DNA from: JAWSUT01 sp033549345 | GTDB lineage: Bacteria > Bacillota > Dethiobacteria > Dethiobacterales > Dethiobacteraceae | Direction: 5' to 3' | Assembly: GCA_033549345.1 (NCBI GenBank) | Contig: JAWSUT010000013.1 | Location: 15,266-79,265, forward strand | DNA: 64,000 nt | Shown here: one piece after another, positions 7,918 through 16,500 of the stretch | Position numbering within the stretch: the first letter of the stretch is position 1 | How the letters are laid out: the number at the start of each line of letters is the position of its first letter | Program-made: the position numbers and the translations under genes | Notes under the pieces: generated by a model | Databases searched by the model: none | What the model was told of the DNA's origin: nothing | What the model saw: the letters and a program-made list of their open reading frames with translations, nothing else

Positions 7918-10059
7918 ATGAAAGAAAAACACTTGCTGGCGCTTGATGTCGGCACAAGAAAAGTTACAGGATTTTTACTGGAAAGAAAAAAGGAAGGCTT
8001 TGAAATACTGGCAGTGGAGACAATGGAGCATCGCACACGTGCGATGCTTGACGGCCAGATACATGACATTCCCAAGGTAGCAAACGTAGTGTCCGCAGTC
8101 CATAGCAGTCTCGAAGAAAAAGCGGGCTGCAAAATCTACGGCGCTGCTGTGGCAGCGGCGGGGAGATCTTTGTGTACTGTGCGCGGTCAGGCAAATGTTC
8201 AGGTCCTATCATCCAACAGGCTTAAGCAGGGTGACGTCCTTCGCCTGGAATACGCGGCTGTCCAGCAGGCGCAGCAGCAGTTGTTCTCCGGGCCTGCGGG
8301 GAAATCCCGCTTTGCAGAACAATACCACTGCGTTGGTTACAGTGTAATCAGGTATATTCTGGATGATTCACCTATTGGCAACCTGATTGGTCAACGTGGA
8401 GGTTCCGCTGCGTGTGAAGTGATAGCTACATTTTTGCCAAGAGTTGTTGTTGATTCTTTGCGCAGTGTGCTGGAACTCTCAGGGCTGAAACTGCAAAGCC
8501 TGACACTGGAGCCGATTGCTGCGCTCCGTATGGTTGTGCCGGAAGGAATGCGCCGGCTTAATGTGGCGCTTGTAGATATTGGTGCCGGTACTTCAGATAT
8601 TGCCATCACCCGGGATGGCACAGTGTTTGCTTATGACATGGTGCCGGTGGCGGGAGATGAAATAACGGAAGCCTTAGCCGAAGAGTTTCTGCTGGATTTT
8701 ATGACGGCTGAGCAAATTAAAAGAAAGCTTGGGAAACGAGGACAGATTTCATTTACGAATATCCTGGGGGAAAAAGTGTCTGAAGAAGCCGGTGTTCTCC
8801 GTGAGAAAGTGGCCCCCGCGCTTGATACGCTCACAGAAAAAATCTCCCGTGCACTCCTAGATAACAACGGCCAGGCTCCCCAGGCAGTATTCTGTGTCGG
8901 CGGCGGCAGCCTGACTGCCGGCCTGACAGCCGCACTTGCCGAGAAGCTTGGAATGGATCCGGGCAGAGTCGCAATCAAGGGAAAAGACATGCTAAGCCTT
9001 TTGCCGGGTAAACCTAAGAATTACCAGGGGCCGGAGCTGGTCACGCCTCTGGGAATAGCTTACACCGGCGTCTCCGGTGACGCCCTACAGTTTTATCGTG
9101 TGGAAGTCAACAAACAGGTAGTGGATGTGATGGACCTGGGCCGCAGCCGGGTCTCAGATGTGCTGCTTGCTGCAGGAATCGGTTCGCGCGAACTTGTCGG
9201 CCCGCCGGGAAAAGGGCTCAGTATTGAAGTAAACGGACAAACGGTGGCAATTCCCGGTGAAATGGGAAGTATGGCGGAAATTCGGGTTAATGGAGAACCG
9301 GTCAGCCTGGAAGATAAAATCAGTGAAGGGGATAAGGTTTCTTTCACAGCGGCAGAACCCGGTGAAGATGCCCGGGCCAATGTGGCTATGCTGCTGTCGA
9401 GAATGAATCCGTTTTGCGTAACGGTCAACGGCCAGGAGTACAAACTGCGCTCGCCGGTATATCGCAGCGATGACCTGCTCACTGAATCTGCTGAAATATA
9501 CGACCGCGACAAGCTCCGAATTTTAATGACGATGCCTCTTATCCGGGTGCTTGAGCAGATCAAAATGGATGACTATCTGGCAGGGGGTTCCATAGATATC
9601 CAGCTAAACGGCAAGAAAAAGAAGATTCCCTACGGGCCGCAGGTCGTACGTGTGAACGGTAAGGCTGCCGTTCCCGACAGTGCCGTGTCAGACGGTGATA
9701 CGCTGCAGGTCAGTGCAGACGGTTCGTTTCCCACCGTGGGCGGGCTGACTGAAGAAAGAACCCGGATGATTGAAATTAGCGTCAATGAAAGGATTGTCAC
9801 GCTCCCTCTCACAGAGGTTGATTTTATTGTCAACGGACGGAAAGTGCCGGAAGACACACCGCTGCACGCAGGTGACCAGGTGGAAATTAAACGGACTGAA
9901 CATGATATTACCATGGCAGCCATCTTAAACATGATTGATTTTGAGGCCACACCGCCTGTGGGGCGCAATAAACTGATTCTGCGCGTCAATGGCCGGGAAG
10001 CGCAATTCACAACATGTATCAAGCACAGTGACAGACTTGAAGTCGGTTGGAGCAGCTAA
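7918..10059 (+). CDS. FtsA-like actin-fold ATPase with long C-terminal VNG-repeat region
   Basis: The first 370-390 residues have the ASKHA fold of FtsA/PilM: phosphate-1 ALDVGTRKVTGFLLE, the SHS2-like 1C region, phosphate-2 VALVDIGAGTSDIAIT and adenosine motif VFCVGGGSLTAGL. FtsA proteins are usually about 410-440 residues; this one is 713. From about residue 430 the extra part holds at least five segments of the form VNG...GDxV (for example INVNGQTVAIPG-like, VTVNGQEY, VRVNGKAAV, FIVNGRKV, LRVNGREA), resembling tandem small beta domains. It lacks the FtsA C-terminal membrane helix. It probably is not the divisome FtsA but a paralogue. The protease-like gene follows 30 bases later. Confidence 0.8.
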   Translation: MKEKHLLALDVGTRKVTGFLLERKKEGFEILAVETMEHRTRAMLDGQIHDIPKVANVVSAVHSSLEEKAGCKIYGAAVAAAGRSLCTVRGQANVQVLSSNRLKQGDVLRLEYAAVQQAQQQLFSGPAGKSRFAEQYHCVGYSVIRYILDDSPIGNLIGQRGGSAACEVIATFLPRVVVDSLRSVLELSGLKLQSLTLEPIAALRMVVPEGMRRLNVALVDIGAGTSDIAITRDGTVFAYDMVPVAGDEITEALAEEFLLDFMTAEQIKRKLGKRGQISFTNILGEKVSEEAGVLREKVAPALDTLTEKISRALLDNNGQAPQAVFCVGGGSLTAGLTAALAEKLGMDPGRVAIKGKDMLSLLPGKPKNYQGPELVTPLGIAYTGVSGDALQFYRVEVNKQVVDVMDLGRSRVSDVLLAAGIGSRELVGPPGKGLSIEVNGQTVAIPGEMGSMAEIRVNGEPVSLEDKISEGDKVSFTAAEPGEDARANVAMLLSRMNPFCVTVNGQEYKLRSPVYRSDDLLTESAEIYDRDKLRILMTMPLIRVLEQIKMDDYLAGGSIDIQLNGKKKKIPYGPQVVRVNGKAAVPDSAVSDGDTLQVSADGSFPTVGGLTEERTRMIEISVNERIVTLPLTEVDFIVNGRKVPEDTPLHAGDQVEIKRTEHDITMAAILNMIDFEATPPVGRNKLILRVNGREAQFTTCIKHSDRLEVGWSS

Positions 10060-10089
10060 CTACGGTCTAACAATTACAGGAGGTGCTGT

Positions 10090-10932
10090 ATGGAGAATAT
10101 TTTTGAGAATGTTTCTTTCTTTCAGTTAATCTGGCTGTTTTTCATTATTTCAGCCATTATCCCGGCCATGAAACAGGCCCGGATGGAGGCGACAAGAATA
10201 CGTTTAATCCGGCAGTTGGAAAAGAGCCGGAATTCCCGGGTAATCACTCTTGTTCACCGGCAGGAATCCATTTCTCTTTTAGGCATACCCATCACTAAAT
10301 ATATAAATATCGAGGATTCGGAACAGATTTTACGGGCCATCCGGCTGACACCGTCGGATATGCCCATTGATATTCTGCTGCATACACCGGGCGGCCTCGT
10401 TCTGGCGTCAGAGCAAATAGCCAATGCCTTAAAAAACCACCCTGCCAAAGTAACGGTTTTTGTTCCCCATTATGCCATGTCCGGTGGCACGATGATTGCC
10501 ATGGCGGCAGACGAAATTGTGATGGACGGCAACGCGGTCCTTGGCCCTGTGGATCCCCAGTTGGGCCGCTATCCGGCGGTATCCATTCTTAAAGCCGTGC
10601 GATCCAAAGACATTAACGAAGTGGATGATGAGACACTGATCATGGCAGACATAGCTGAAAAAGCCATCAACCAGGTCAGAGCGCGGGTCTACGATATTCT
10701 GGTGGACAAACTTGGTGAAGAGAAAGCGCGGGACACGGCAAAAATTCTTACTGAAGGGCAGTGGACTCACGACTACCCCATATCCTGCAGCGAACTGGCC
10801 GGCCTGGGCCTTCCGGCCTGCGGCATCCTACCCAGAGAGATTTACGAGTTAATGGACCATTTCCCGCAGCCCACAAGATCACGCCCCTCTGTCCAGTACA
10901 TTCCCATCCCATATAACGACAAAGAAAAATAA
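10090..10932 (+). CDS. SDH-family Clp-fold serine proteinase, membrane-anchored
   Basis: A 280-residue protein with an N-terminal membrane helix (FFQLIWLFFIISAIIPAM) followed by a ClpP/crotonase-fold domain. LLHTPGGLVLASEQIANAL, the likely nucleophile Ser131 in HYAMSGGTMIAMAADEI, and AVLGPVDPQLG are typical of the SDH (serine, aspartate, histidine) proteinase family, which is related to SppA/NfeD proteases. ATG 10090 follows CAGGAGGTG. Coupled in one operon with the FtsA-like gene, which suggests a shared role at the membrane. The downstream region holds a palindromic repeat and a terminator. Confidence 0.85.
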   Translation: MENIFENVSFFQLIWLFFIISAIIPAMKQARMEATRIRLIRQLEKSRNSRVITLVHRQESISLLGIPITKYINIEDSEQILRAIRLTPSDMPIDILLHTPGGLVLASEQIANALKNHPAKVTVFVPHYAMSGGTMIAMAADEIVMDGNAVLGPVDPQLGRYPAVSILKAVRSKDINEVDDETLIMADIAEKAINQVRARVYDILVDKLGEEKARDTAKILTEGQWTHDYPISCSELAGLGLPACGILPREIYELMDHFPQPTRSRPSVQYIPIPYNDKEK

Positions 10933-10937
10933 AAAAA

Positions 10938-10985
10938 GCATCAAATGAAGACGCGGGGACAGGTTCCACTGTCTTCATTTGATGC
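10938..10985 (+). repeat. short palindromic repeat, copy 1
   Basis: A perfect 15-base inverted repeat (GCATCAAATGAAGAC at 10938-10952 and its complement at 10971-10985) encloses an 18-base centre with CGGGGACAGGTTCC. The 38-base core 10943-10980 recurs exactly, in inverted orientation, at 11126-11163. It lies just after the stop codon of the protease gene. Confidence 0.8.
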
Positions 10986-11097
10986 CTTTGCCTTCCCAAT
11001 TAGATAGTGGGGTAGGGTAAGGTTGTTTATGTTAGCATTAGATCGACTGTTATAGAAAAGCAAAGTAGTGAGATAAATACTCTTCATTTTCCCTAAA

Positions 11098-11121
11098 GCA
11101 CGCCCTTATGGCGTGTTTTTT
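11098..11121 (+). terminator. terminator between the two palindromic repeats
   Basis: CACGCC (11099-11104), five-base loop, GGCGTG (11110-11115), then six T. It probably ends the FtsA-like/protease transcript. Confidence 0.75.
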
Positions 11122-11125
11122 GTTG

Positions 11126-11163
11126 AAATGAAGACAGTGGAACCTGTCCCCGCGTCTTCATTT
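11126..11163 (-). repeat. short palindromic repeat, copy 2 (exact inverse of copy 1)
   Basis: Thirty-eight bases identical to the reverse complement of 10943-10980. It ends three bases before the stop codon of thiD on the minus strand. Arms AAATGAAGAC/GTCTTCATTT, centre containing GGAACCTGTCCCCGC. Confidence 0.8.
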
Positions 11164-11166
11164 AGG

Positions 11167-12387
11167 TTAGCAGCCGCGGAATGTGCGGCTGAGGGTGACC
11201 GTTTTATTGGCTGCATCCCGGGCTGTGCCGGCAAAGAGCAGCAGTAAATCCTCTGTAACGTGGATATTTAGTCCCTGCTTTCGGGCGGCGCTGATGATTT
11301 CCGGAGTATTTTTCAGAGTAATCATGCCCTGTATGGTCGGGTTTTTCCGGTGGGCGGACAAGAGTTGTTCCCCGGGCTGTTGCGCGCTGTCAAAAAGAGG
11401 GGAACCCACAGCCTCAGGCTTGTCGCCGGAGCGTAAGAGAGGAGCGGGGAAGGATGCCACATCGGCGCTGACAGCTGCGTTTTCCCGGCAGGCAAAGAGA
11501 TTGGAGAGGCCGGGTGCCAGAAGACTTGCTGCCTGGGGGGTTTTCTGTAAATATGCCAAAGCGTTTTGCAGGTCATCGATAACCGTTCCGCTTTCCGCCT
11601 GGCGGTAGAGAGCACCCATGGGATTTGTGGGGCCGTACCCGCTGCCGATACAGATGCCATGCGAGATTGCCGCGGTAATAAACTGCTTGGAGCGGGAAAC
11701 GGCATCAAGGGGAGACAGGCCTTTGGCCAGGTGAGCGGCAATGGCGGCAGCGTAGGTGCAGCCTGTGCCGTGGGTATGGATTGTATCCAGTTTCTGTTCA
11801 GCGAAGCGGTGAATTGTTTTACCGTCATAGAAGATGTCAATCATGTTCTCACCGGCCAGGTGGCCTCCTTTAACCAGGACGGTGTGCGGCCCGAGCTTAT
11901 GAATGTCTTTGGCTGCGGCCGCCATGTCGTCGGCCGTCTTAATATTTCTCTCCAGGAGGACTTCGGCTTCGGGCAGATTGGGTGTGACAACAAGTGCCAG
12001 CGGCAGAAGGCGGTCCCGCAGGGCAGTGACGGCATCTTCTTTGAGCAGCCTGTCGCCGCTTTGGGCGACCATCACAGGATCGACAACGAGATTGAGGATT
12101 CTGTGACGTGTCAGGGCACCTGTGACAGCCAGGATTGCCTCTGTTTCGCCGAGCATGCCGGTTTTTGCAGCCTGGACTGGAATGTCTGAGAGGACAGCGT
12201 CCAGCTGGCTGACAATGAAATCCGGCGGGACAGTATGAATGCCATGTACGCCTTTTGTGTTTTGGGCTGTCAGAGCTGTAATGACACTTGTGCCGTAAAC
12301 ACCCAGAGCGGCAAATGTTTTTAGATCTGTTTGGATTCCGGCACCGCCGCCTGAATCTGAACCTGCTATGGTCAGTGCTTTATGCAT
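11167..12387 (-). CDS. thiD: HMP-P kinase ThiD with degenerate C-terminal ThiN-like domain
   Basis: Residues 1-265 are a complete hydroxymethylpyrimidine (phosphate) kinase of thiamine synthesis: the start LTIAGSDSGGGAGIQTDLK, MLGETE, VVDPVMVAQSGDRLL, TPNLPEA and HTHGTGCTYAAAIAAHL with the catalytic cysteine. Residues about 275-406 resemble a ThiN domain (ALAYLQ..., DVASFPAPL..., IISAARKQGLNIH) but I do not see the FGASRH-type catalytic segment, and the end seems short. This part may be inactive or a sensor. The stop lies three bases from a palindromic repeat. The gene follows pfk by 12 bases and is likely co-transcribed. ATG 12387 has AGGAGGA upstream. Confidence 0.88.
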   Translation of the reverse strand: MHKALTIAGSDSGGGAGIQTDLKTFAALGVYGTSVITALTAQNTKGVHGIHTVPPDFIVSQLDAVLSDIPVQAAKTGMLGETEAILAVTGALTRHRILNLVVDPVMVAQSGDRLLKEDAVTALRDRLLPLALVVTPNLPEAEVLLERNIKTADDMAAAAKDIHKLGPHTVLVKGGHLAGENMIDIFYDGKTIHRFAEQKLDTIHTHGTGCTYAAAIAAHLAKGLSPLDAVSRSKQFITAAISHGICIGSGYGPTNPMGALYRQAESGTVIDDLQNALAYLQKTPQAASLLAPGLSNLFACRENAAVSADVASFPAPLLRSGDKPEAVGSPLFDSAQQPGEQLLSAHRKNPTIQGMITLKNTPEIISAARKQGLNIHVTEDLLLLFAGTARDAANKTVTLSRTFRGC

Positions 12388-12398
12388 CGTTTATCCTC

Positions 12399-13493
12399 CT
12401 AATCGCCAAATGAGACGCCGACGGATTTTGCCGCCCGTACCAGTTCGCCGTCCGGTTTAACCAGCTTTTGTTCTTTTACTGCATCATCCAGCGGGACTGA
12501 CTGAATGGCGCCGCTGCAAAGGCACACCATCCGGCCCCACTGGCGTTCCATGGCCAGCTCAACCGCTTTGACACCAAAACGGGTGCCTAAAATACGGTCA
12601 AAGGGGGTCGGTGTACCACCCCGCTGCAGGTGGCCCAGCACCGTTACCCGAGTTTCCACACCGCAGCTCTTTTGAATTTTATCGCCGATAACATTGCCGA
12701 CACCGCCTAGTTTACTTAAGTGCGGATTGTCTGTGCGCTCTTCCTGATAGATCAGTTTACCTTCCGGAAGAGCAGCACCTTCAGCTACAACTAAAATGGA
12801 AAACTTCTTACCGCGCATCCGGCGCTCCCCAATCTTCCGGCAGATGTTCTCATAAGAAAACCCGATTTCCGGGATCAGAATCACATCGGCTCCTCCGGCC
12901 ATGCCGGAATGCAGGGCAATCCAACCGGCATCGCGGCCCATTACTTCCAGAATCATTACACGGTGATGGGACTCTGCGGTGGTATGCAGCTTGTCAATGG
13001 CATCGGTTGCCGTATTCAGGGCCGTGTCAAAACCAAATGTGATATCGGTTGCAGATAGGTCGTTATCAATGGTTTTGGGGATACCCACAACGGGAACATC
13101 TAATTTATGAAGTTGGTTGGCGATATTCAGGCTGCCGTCACCGCCCACCACAACCAGTACATCTACGTCCATTTTTTCAAGATTGGCAATGGCCGCGTCC
13201 GATACATCGCCCCATACAGTTTGGCCGTCTTTCTCCCCAACGGGATAACGAAAGGGGTTGTCCCGGTTGGTCGTGCCGAGAATGGTGCCTCCGCGGTGCA
13301 GAATGCCTGACACGTCCTTGTCTTCTAAGAGGAAGTGTCTTTTTTCAATCATGCCTCCAAACCCGTCCACAATGCCCATCACTTCTATACCGTAGCGGTA
13401 GAATGCAGTTTTTGTTACGGCACGGATGACAGCATTTAGCCCCGGGCAATCGCCGCCACCGGTCAGGATGCCAAGCCGTTTTATTTCCTTCAA
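12399..13493 (-). CDS. pfkA: 6-phosphofructokinase, mixed-substrate (group III) type
   Basis: Phosphorylates fructose 6-phosphate in glycolysis. Motifs: LTGGGDCPGLNAVIR at the N-terminus, VVGGDGSLNIA, PKTIDNDLSATDITFGFDTA and EVMGRDAGWIALHSG. The GGDGS form (Gly104 in E. coli numbering) points to ATP as donor, while PKTIDND has the lysine usually seen in PPi enzymes; this combination is typical of group III PFKs. I start at TTG 13493, seven bases after GGAGGG, giving 364 residues; the frame is open to 13511. First gene of a unit with thiD. Confidence 0.9.
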   Translation of the reverse strand: MKEIKRLGILTGGGDCPGLNAVIRAVTKTAFYRYGIEVMGIVDGFGGMIEKRHFLLEDKDVSGILHRGGTILGTTNRDNPFRYPVGEKDGQTVWGDVSDAAIANLEKMDVDVLVVVGGDGSLNIANQLHKLDVPVVGIPKTIDNDLSATDITFGFDTALNTATDAIDKLHTTAESHHRVMILEVMGRDAGWIALHSGMAGGADVILIPEIGFSYENICRKIGERRMRGKKFSILVVAEGAALPEGKLIYQEERTDNPHLSKLGGVGNVIGDKIQKSCGVETRVTVLGHLQRGGTPTPFDRILGTRFGVKAVELAMERQWGRMVCLCSGAIQSVPLDDAVKEQKLVKPDGELVRAAKSVGVSFGD

Positions 13494-13580
13494 TGATATC
13501 CCTCCAGTCAAAGGTTTCCGCTTTTTCCTGTTATTCCACAGAAGGGCTGTAAAATCCTCTGCGGCGGTGGTTTGTTAAAG

Positions 13581-13634
13581 TTAACAAAGAGTTAACATTA
13601 CAGGTCTTTTCAGTTAACATGGCCTTGTTATAAT
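13581..13634 (+). promoter_or_regulatory. PhoP boxes and -10 of the pst operon
   Basis: Three perfect TTAACA hexamers at 13581, 13592 and 13614 lie on an 11-base period (one position, 13603, is degenerate), followed by TATAAT at 13629-13634. There is no good -35. This is the arrangement of PhoP-activated promoters in Bacillus. The first codon of pstS is 40 bases further on. Confidence 0.8.
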
Positions 13635-13674
13635 GAGTCCGTAAGTCTAAACAGTTTGGGAGGAGAAAAAACAG

Positions 13675-14607
13675 ATGAAGAAAATGGTTCGTACAGGGGT
13701 TATTCTGATTTTGGCCTTACTACTGACGGCAGGCTTGCTGTCCGGCTGCGGCGGAAACGGTCAGGCAGACAATAATGGAGAGCAGGATAGTACTGATTTA
13801 GGCGGTTTTTATGAGATTAAAGGTTCAGACAGTGAGGTTAATCTGGTACAGGCTTTAGTGGAAGCGTATGCCGATGTAAACAATGTAGCGGAATTTTCCG
13901 TAACAGGCGGCGGGTCGGGCACAGGGATTGCAGCACTGATTAATAAGCAGACCGACATTGCCAACTCCTCACGCCCGATGAAGGACTCCGAAATTGACGA
14001 AGCCAGGGCAAACGGTGTTGACCCTGTTCCTGTTATTTTCAGCATGGACGGCCTTGCAGTGATTGTACATGAGAACAACCCGCTGGAGAATCTGACTGTA
14101 GAGCAAATCGGCAAAATCTTTGCCGGCGAAATTACCAACTGGAGTGAAGTTGGCGGAGAAGACAGGGAAATTTCACTTTATGGCCGCCAGAGCAATTCGG
14201 GTACGTATGTTTACTTTATGGACAGGGTCGTGCGGGGTGATTATTCACCTGCCATGCAGAACATGAACGGAAACTCACAAATTGTTGAAGGTGTCCGTGC
14301 CGATGAAACGGGTATCGGTTATGTGGCTCTTGGATACATCCAGGGGACTACGGGCATCAGGGCCCTGAGAGTTGCGGAAACGGAAGCGGGGCCGTTTATC
14401 AGCCCGGCAGAGTACGAAAGAGTCAAGGGCGGCGAATACGTCCTGACCCGCCCCCTATACCAGTATTTTAACGGTGTGCCAACCGGAGCGCTGAGAGACT
14501 ATGTGGAATTCGAACTGAGTGAAGCCGGACAGAGAATTATAGAAGAAGAGGGCTTCCTGCCGGTTACCCAGGCCTTGATGCAGGAGAATAATAAACTTTT
14601 CAAATAA
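13675..14607 (+). CDS. pstS: phosphate-binding lipoprotein PstS
   Basis: The extracellular phosphate receptor of the Pst ABC importer. A lipoprotein signal peptide ends LLSGC with the lipidated Cys25. The mature part has GSDSEVNLVQALVEAY, TGGGSGTGIAALINKQTDIANSSRPMKDSEI and SGTYVYF, which contain the serines, threonine and arginine that bind phosphate in this family. The 310-residue length is usual. ATG 13675 follows GGGAGG. It is first in pstSCAB-phoU, behind a row of PhoP boxes, and is followed by an intergenic hairpin that may raise its level over the permease genes. Confidence 0.95.
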   Translation: MKKMVRTGVILILALLLTAGLLSGCGGNGQADNNGEQDSTDLGGFYEIKGSDSEVNLVQALVEAYADVNNVAEFSVTGGGSGTGIAALINKQTDIANSSRPMKDSEIDEARANGVDPVPVIFSMDGLAVIVHENNPLENLTVEQIGKIFAGEITNWSEVGGEDREISLYGRQSNSGTYVYFMDRVVRGDYSPAMQNMNGNSQIVEGVRADETGIGYVALGYIQGTTGIRALRVAETEAGPFISPAEYERVKGGEYVLTRPLYQYFNGVPTGALRDYVEFELSEAGQRIIEEEGFLPVTQALMQENNKLFK

Positions 14608-14640
14608 TCACAGCACGGTGTAAAATAAAGATCACTGCAG

Positions 14641-14663
14641 CAGGGAGCCAATGCGGCTCCCTG
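14641..14663 (+). other. intergenic hairpin between pstS and pstC
   Basis: CAGGGAGCC (14641-14649), AATGC loop, GGCTCCCTG (14655-14663): nine perfect base pairs and no T run. More likely an mRNA stabiliser or partial attenuator than a full terminator, consistent with the need for more PstS than permease. Confidence 0.5.
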
Positions 14664-14698
14664 TCCCTGCGGGGAAACAGATGAAGCGGAGGTCAGGT

Positions 14699-15580
14699 AT
14701 GAACAATAAAAGAGAAACCGCCATTGCCGGGTTCTTTTTCCTGAACGGGGCACTGGTAATCTTCATTTTAGCCGGTATTTTTTATCTACTGCTTGCCAAC
14801 AGTTTTACAGCCTGGCAGGAAGTGGGTTTTTTACGTTTTCTGACCGGCCTGACATGGAACCCCACAGGGTACCATGAATCTTCTTACGGTATTTTGACAC
14901 TGATTGTGGGCACGTTGATGGTCACTGCCGGGGCTATGGTAATTGCAGTCCCGCTGGGTATCGCCTGTGCAGCGTATCTGGCGGAAGTTGCATCTCCCTG
15001 GGAGCGGGAGGTCATCAAGCCGGTGGTTGAGGTGCTGGCAGCTGTACCTTCTGTTGTGCTCGGATTTTTTGGAATCGTAGTCTTAAGCCCGCTGCTTGCC
15101 CGGTTCTTTGGACTGAATAACGGCTTAAATGCATTAAATGGTGCTATTCTGCTGGCATTGATGTCCCTGCCTACAATGATTAGTATTGCCGAAGATGCAT
15201 TGACTGCCGTGCCGCGTGAATTTAAGGAAGCTTCCCTGGCGCTTGGTGCCACACGTTGGCAGACTCTCTTACATGTACTGCTGCCTGCCGCCGGTTCAGG
15301 CGTCACTGCTGCGGTTATGCTTGGCGTGGGACGCGCAGTCGGGGAAACAATGACTGTGATCATGGCCACAGGAAACGCTCTGAAATTTCCTTCTGGCTTC
15401 TTCGATTCTGTCAGGACAATGACGGCCACCATCGCCATAGAGCTAGGTGAAGTTCCCTACAATACCACACATTATTTTTCCCTGTTTGCCATCGGGTTTG
15501 TCCTGTTTGCGATGACGTTTCTGGTAAGCCTGCTGGCGGATATTTTTTTGCACCGGTCAAGTGAGGTGAGCAAACGATGA
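14699..15580 (+). CDS. pstC: phosphate ABC transporter permease PstC
   Basis: One of two membrane subunits of the Pst phosphate importer. Six helices can be placed, starting with TAIAGFFFLNGALVIFILAGIFYLLL. The ABC-permease EAA loop is present (EFKEASLALGATRWQTLLHVLLPAAGSG), as is AVGETMTVIMATGN. I start at ATG 14699, five bases after GGAGGT; an open frame reaches back to 14651 but lies over the intergenic hairpin. Its TGA overlaps the ATG of pstA. About 293 residues, usual for PstC. Confidence 0.94.
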   Translation: MNNKRETAIAGFFFLNGALVIFILAGIFYLLLANSFTAWQEVGFLRFLTGLTWNPTGYHESSYGILTLIVGTLMVTAGAMVIAVPLGIACAAYLAEVASPWEREVIKPVVEVLAAVPSVVLGFFGIVVLSPLLARFFGLNNGLNALNGAILLALMSLPTMISIAEDALTAVPREFKEASLALGATRWQTLLHVLLPAAGSGVTAAVMLGVGRAVGETMTVIMATGNALKFPSGFFDSVRTMTATIAIELGEVPYNTTHYFSLFAIGFVLFAMTFLVSLLADIFLHRSSEVSKR

Positions 15581-16491
15581 CTGAAACACAATCGAAACAG
15601 ATTGGCATCAGACCTGAAACAATTCCGGCCAGAAACCATATAAAGGCTCCTGATTTGCAGTCTGTTATGTTCTGGATGATGCGAATATGTATGCTTCTGG
15701 TTGTCAGTGCCATAGCCTATATTCTCTTCGACATTGTCAGCAAAGGGGCAGGGGTGATAAACTGGGAGTTTATCACCGCGATGCCGCGCGAAGGGATGAC
15801 GGAGGGAGGAATCTGGCCTGCAATTGTGGGAACTGTCTGCGTCACATTGATTACGGCTGCGGCTTCGGTTCCCGTGGGTGTGTTTGCCGCTATTTATCTG
15901 AATGAGTATGCAAAGCAAAATCTATTTACACGGGCAGTCCGGCTTGCCATACGAAACCTGGCAGGGGTACCTTCGATTGTTTATGGTCTTTTCGGCGTAG
16001 CGCTCTTTGTTCGGGCCCTGGCACTTGGTACATCGGTTCTCTCCGCCGGGTTGACATTGGGGCTTTTAACATTGCCGGTAACGATTACCGCCTCGGAGGA
16101 AGCTTTAAAGACAGTGCCTGACTCTTACCGGGAAGGGGCGCTGGCTCTGGGAGCCACGAAGTGGCAGGCCATTTCATCCAATGTCATTCCCTCGGCCATC
16201 CCCGGCATCATTACAGGCATGATCCTGGGCGTCTCCCGCGCAGCCGGTGAGACGGCGCCGATTTTGTTTACCGGGGCGGCGTTCTATCTGCCCAGACTGC
16301 CGGGTTCGGTCTTCTCCAAATTTATGGCGCTGCCATATCACTTATTTATTATGTCCACACAGCATCATGCCATTGATGTAGTGAGGCCGTTGGCCTACGG
16401 CACCGCCCTGGTACTGATTGCTCTGGTGGTAGCCATGAATATGTCGGCAATAGTTGTGCGGAGTTATTACCGCAGGAAAATGCGGGGTTAG
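15577..16491 (+). CDS. pstA: phosphate ABC transporter permease PstA
   Basis: The second membrane subunit of the Pst importer, 304 residues. It begins in an ATGA overlap with pstC. A 40-residue cytoplasmic N-terminus precedes the first helix (MMRICMLLVVSAIAYILFDIV). The EAA loop reads DSYREGALALGATKWQAISSNVIPSAIPG and is followed by SRAAGETAPILFTGAAFY, the PstA signature. It ends nine bases before pstB. Confidence 0.94.
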   Translation: MTETQSKQIGIRPETIPARNHIKAPDLQSVMFWMMRICMLLVVSAIAYILFDIVSKGAGVINWEFITAMPREGMTEGGIWPAIVGTVCVTLITAAASVPVGVFAAIYLNEYAKQNLFTRAVRLAIRNLAGVPSIVYGLFGVALFVRALALGTSVLSAGLTLGLLTLPVTITASEEALKTVPDSYREGALALGATKWQAISSNVIPSAIPGIITGMILGVSRAAGETAPILFTGAAFYLPRLPGSVFSKFMALPYHLFIMSTQHHAIDVVRPLAYGTALVLIALVVAMNMSAIVVRSYYRRKMRG

Positions 16492-16500
16492 GAGGAAAAC

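Noticed and set aside
11566..12189. 207-residue plus-strand frame opposite thiD
   Set aside because: Shadow of thiD, whose catalytic motifs are intact on the minus strand.
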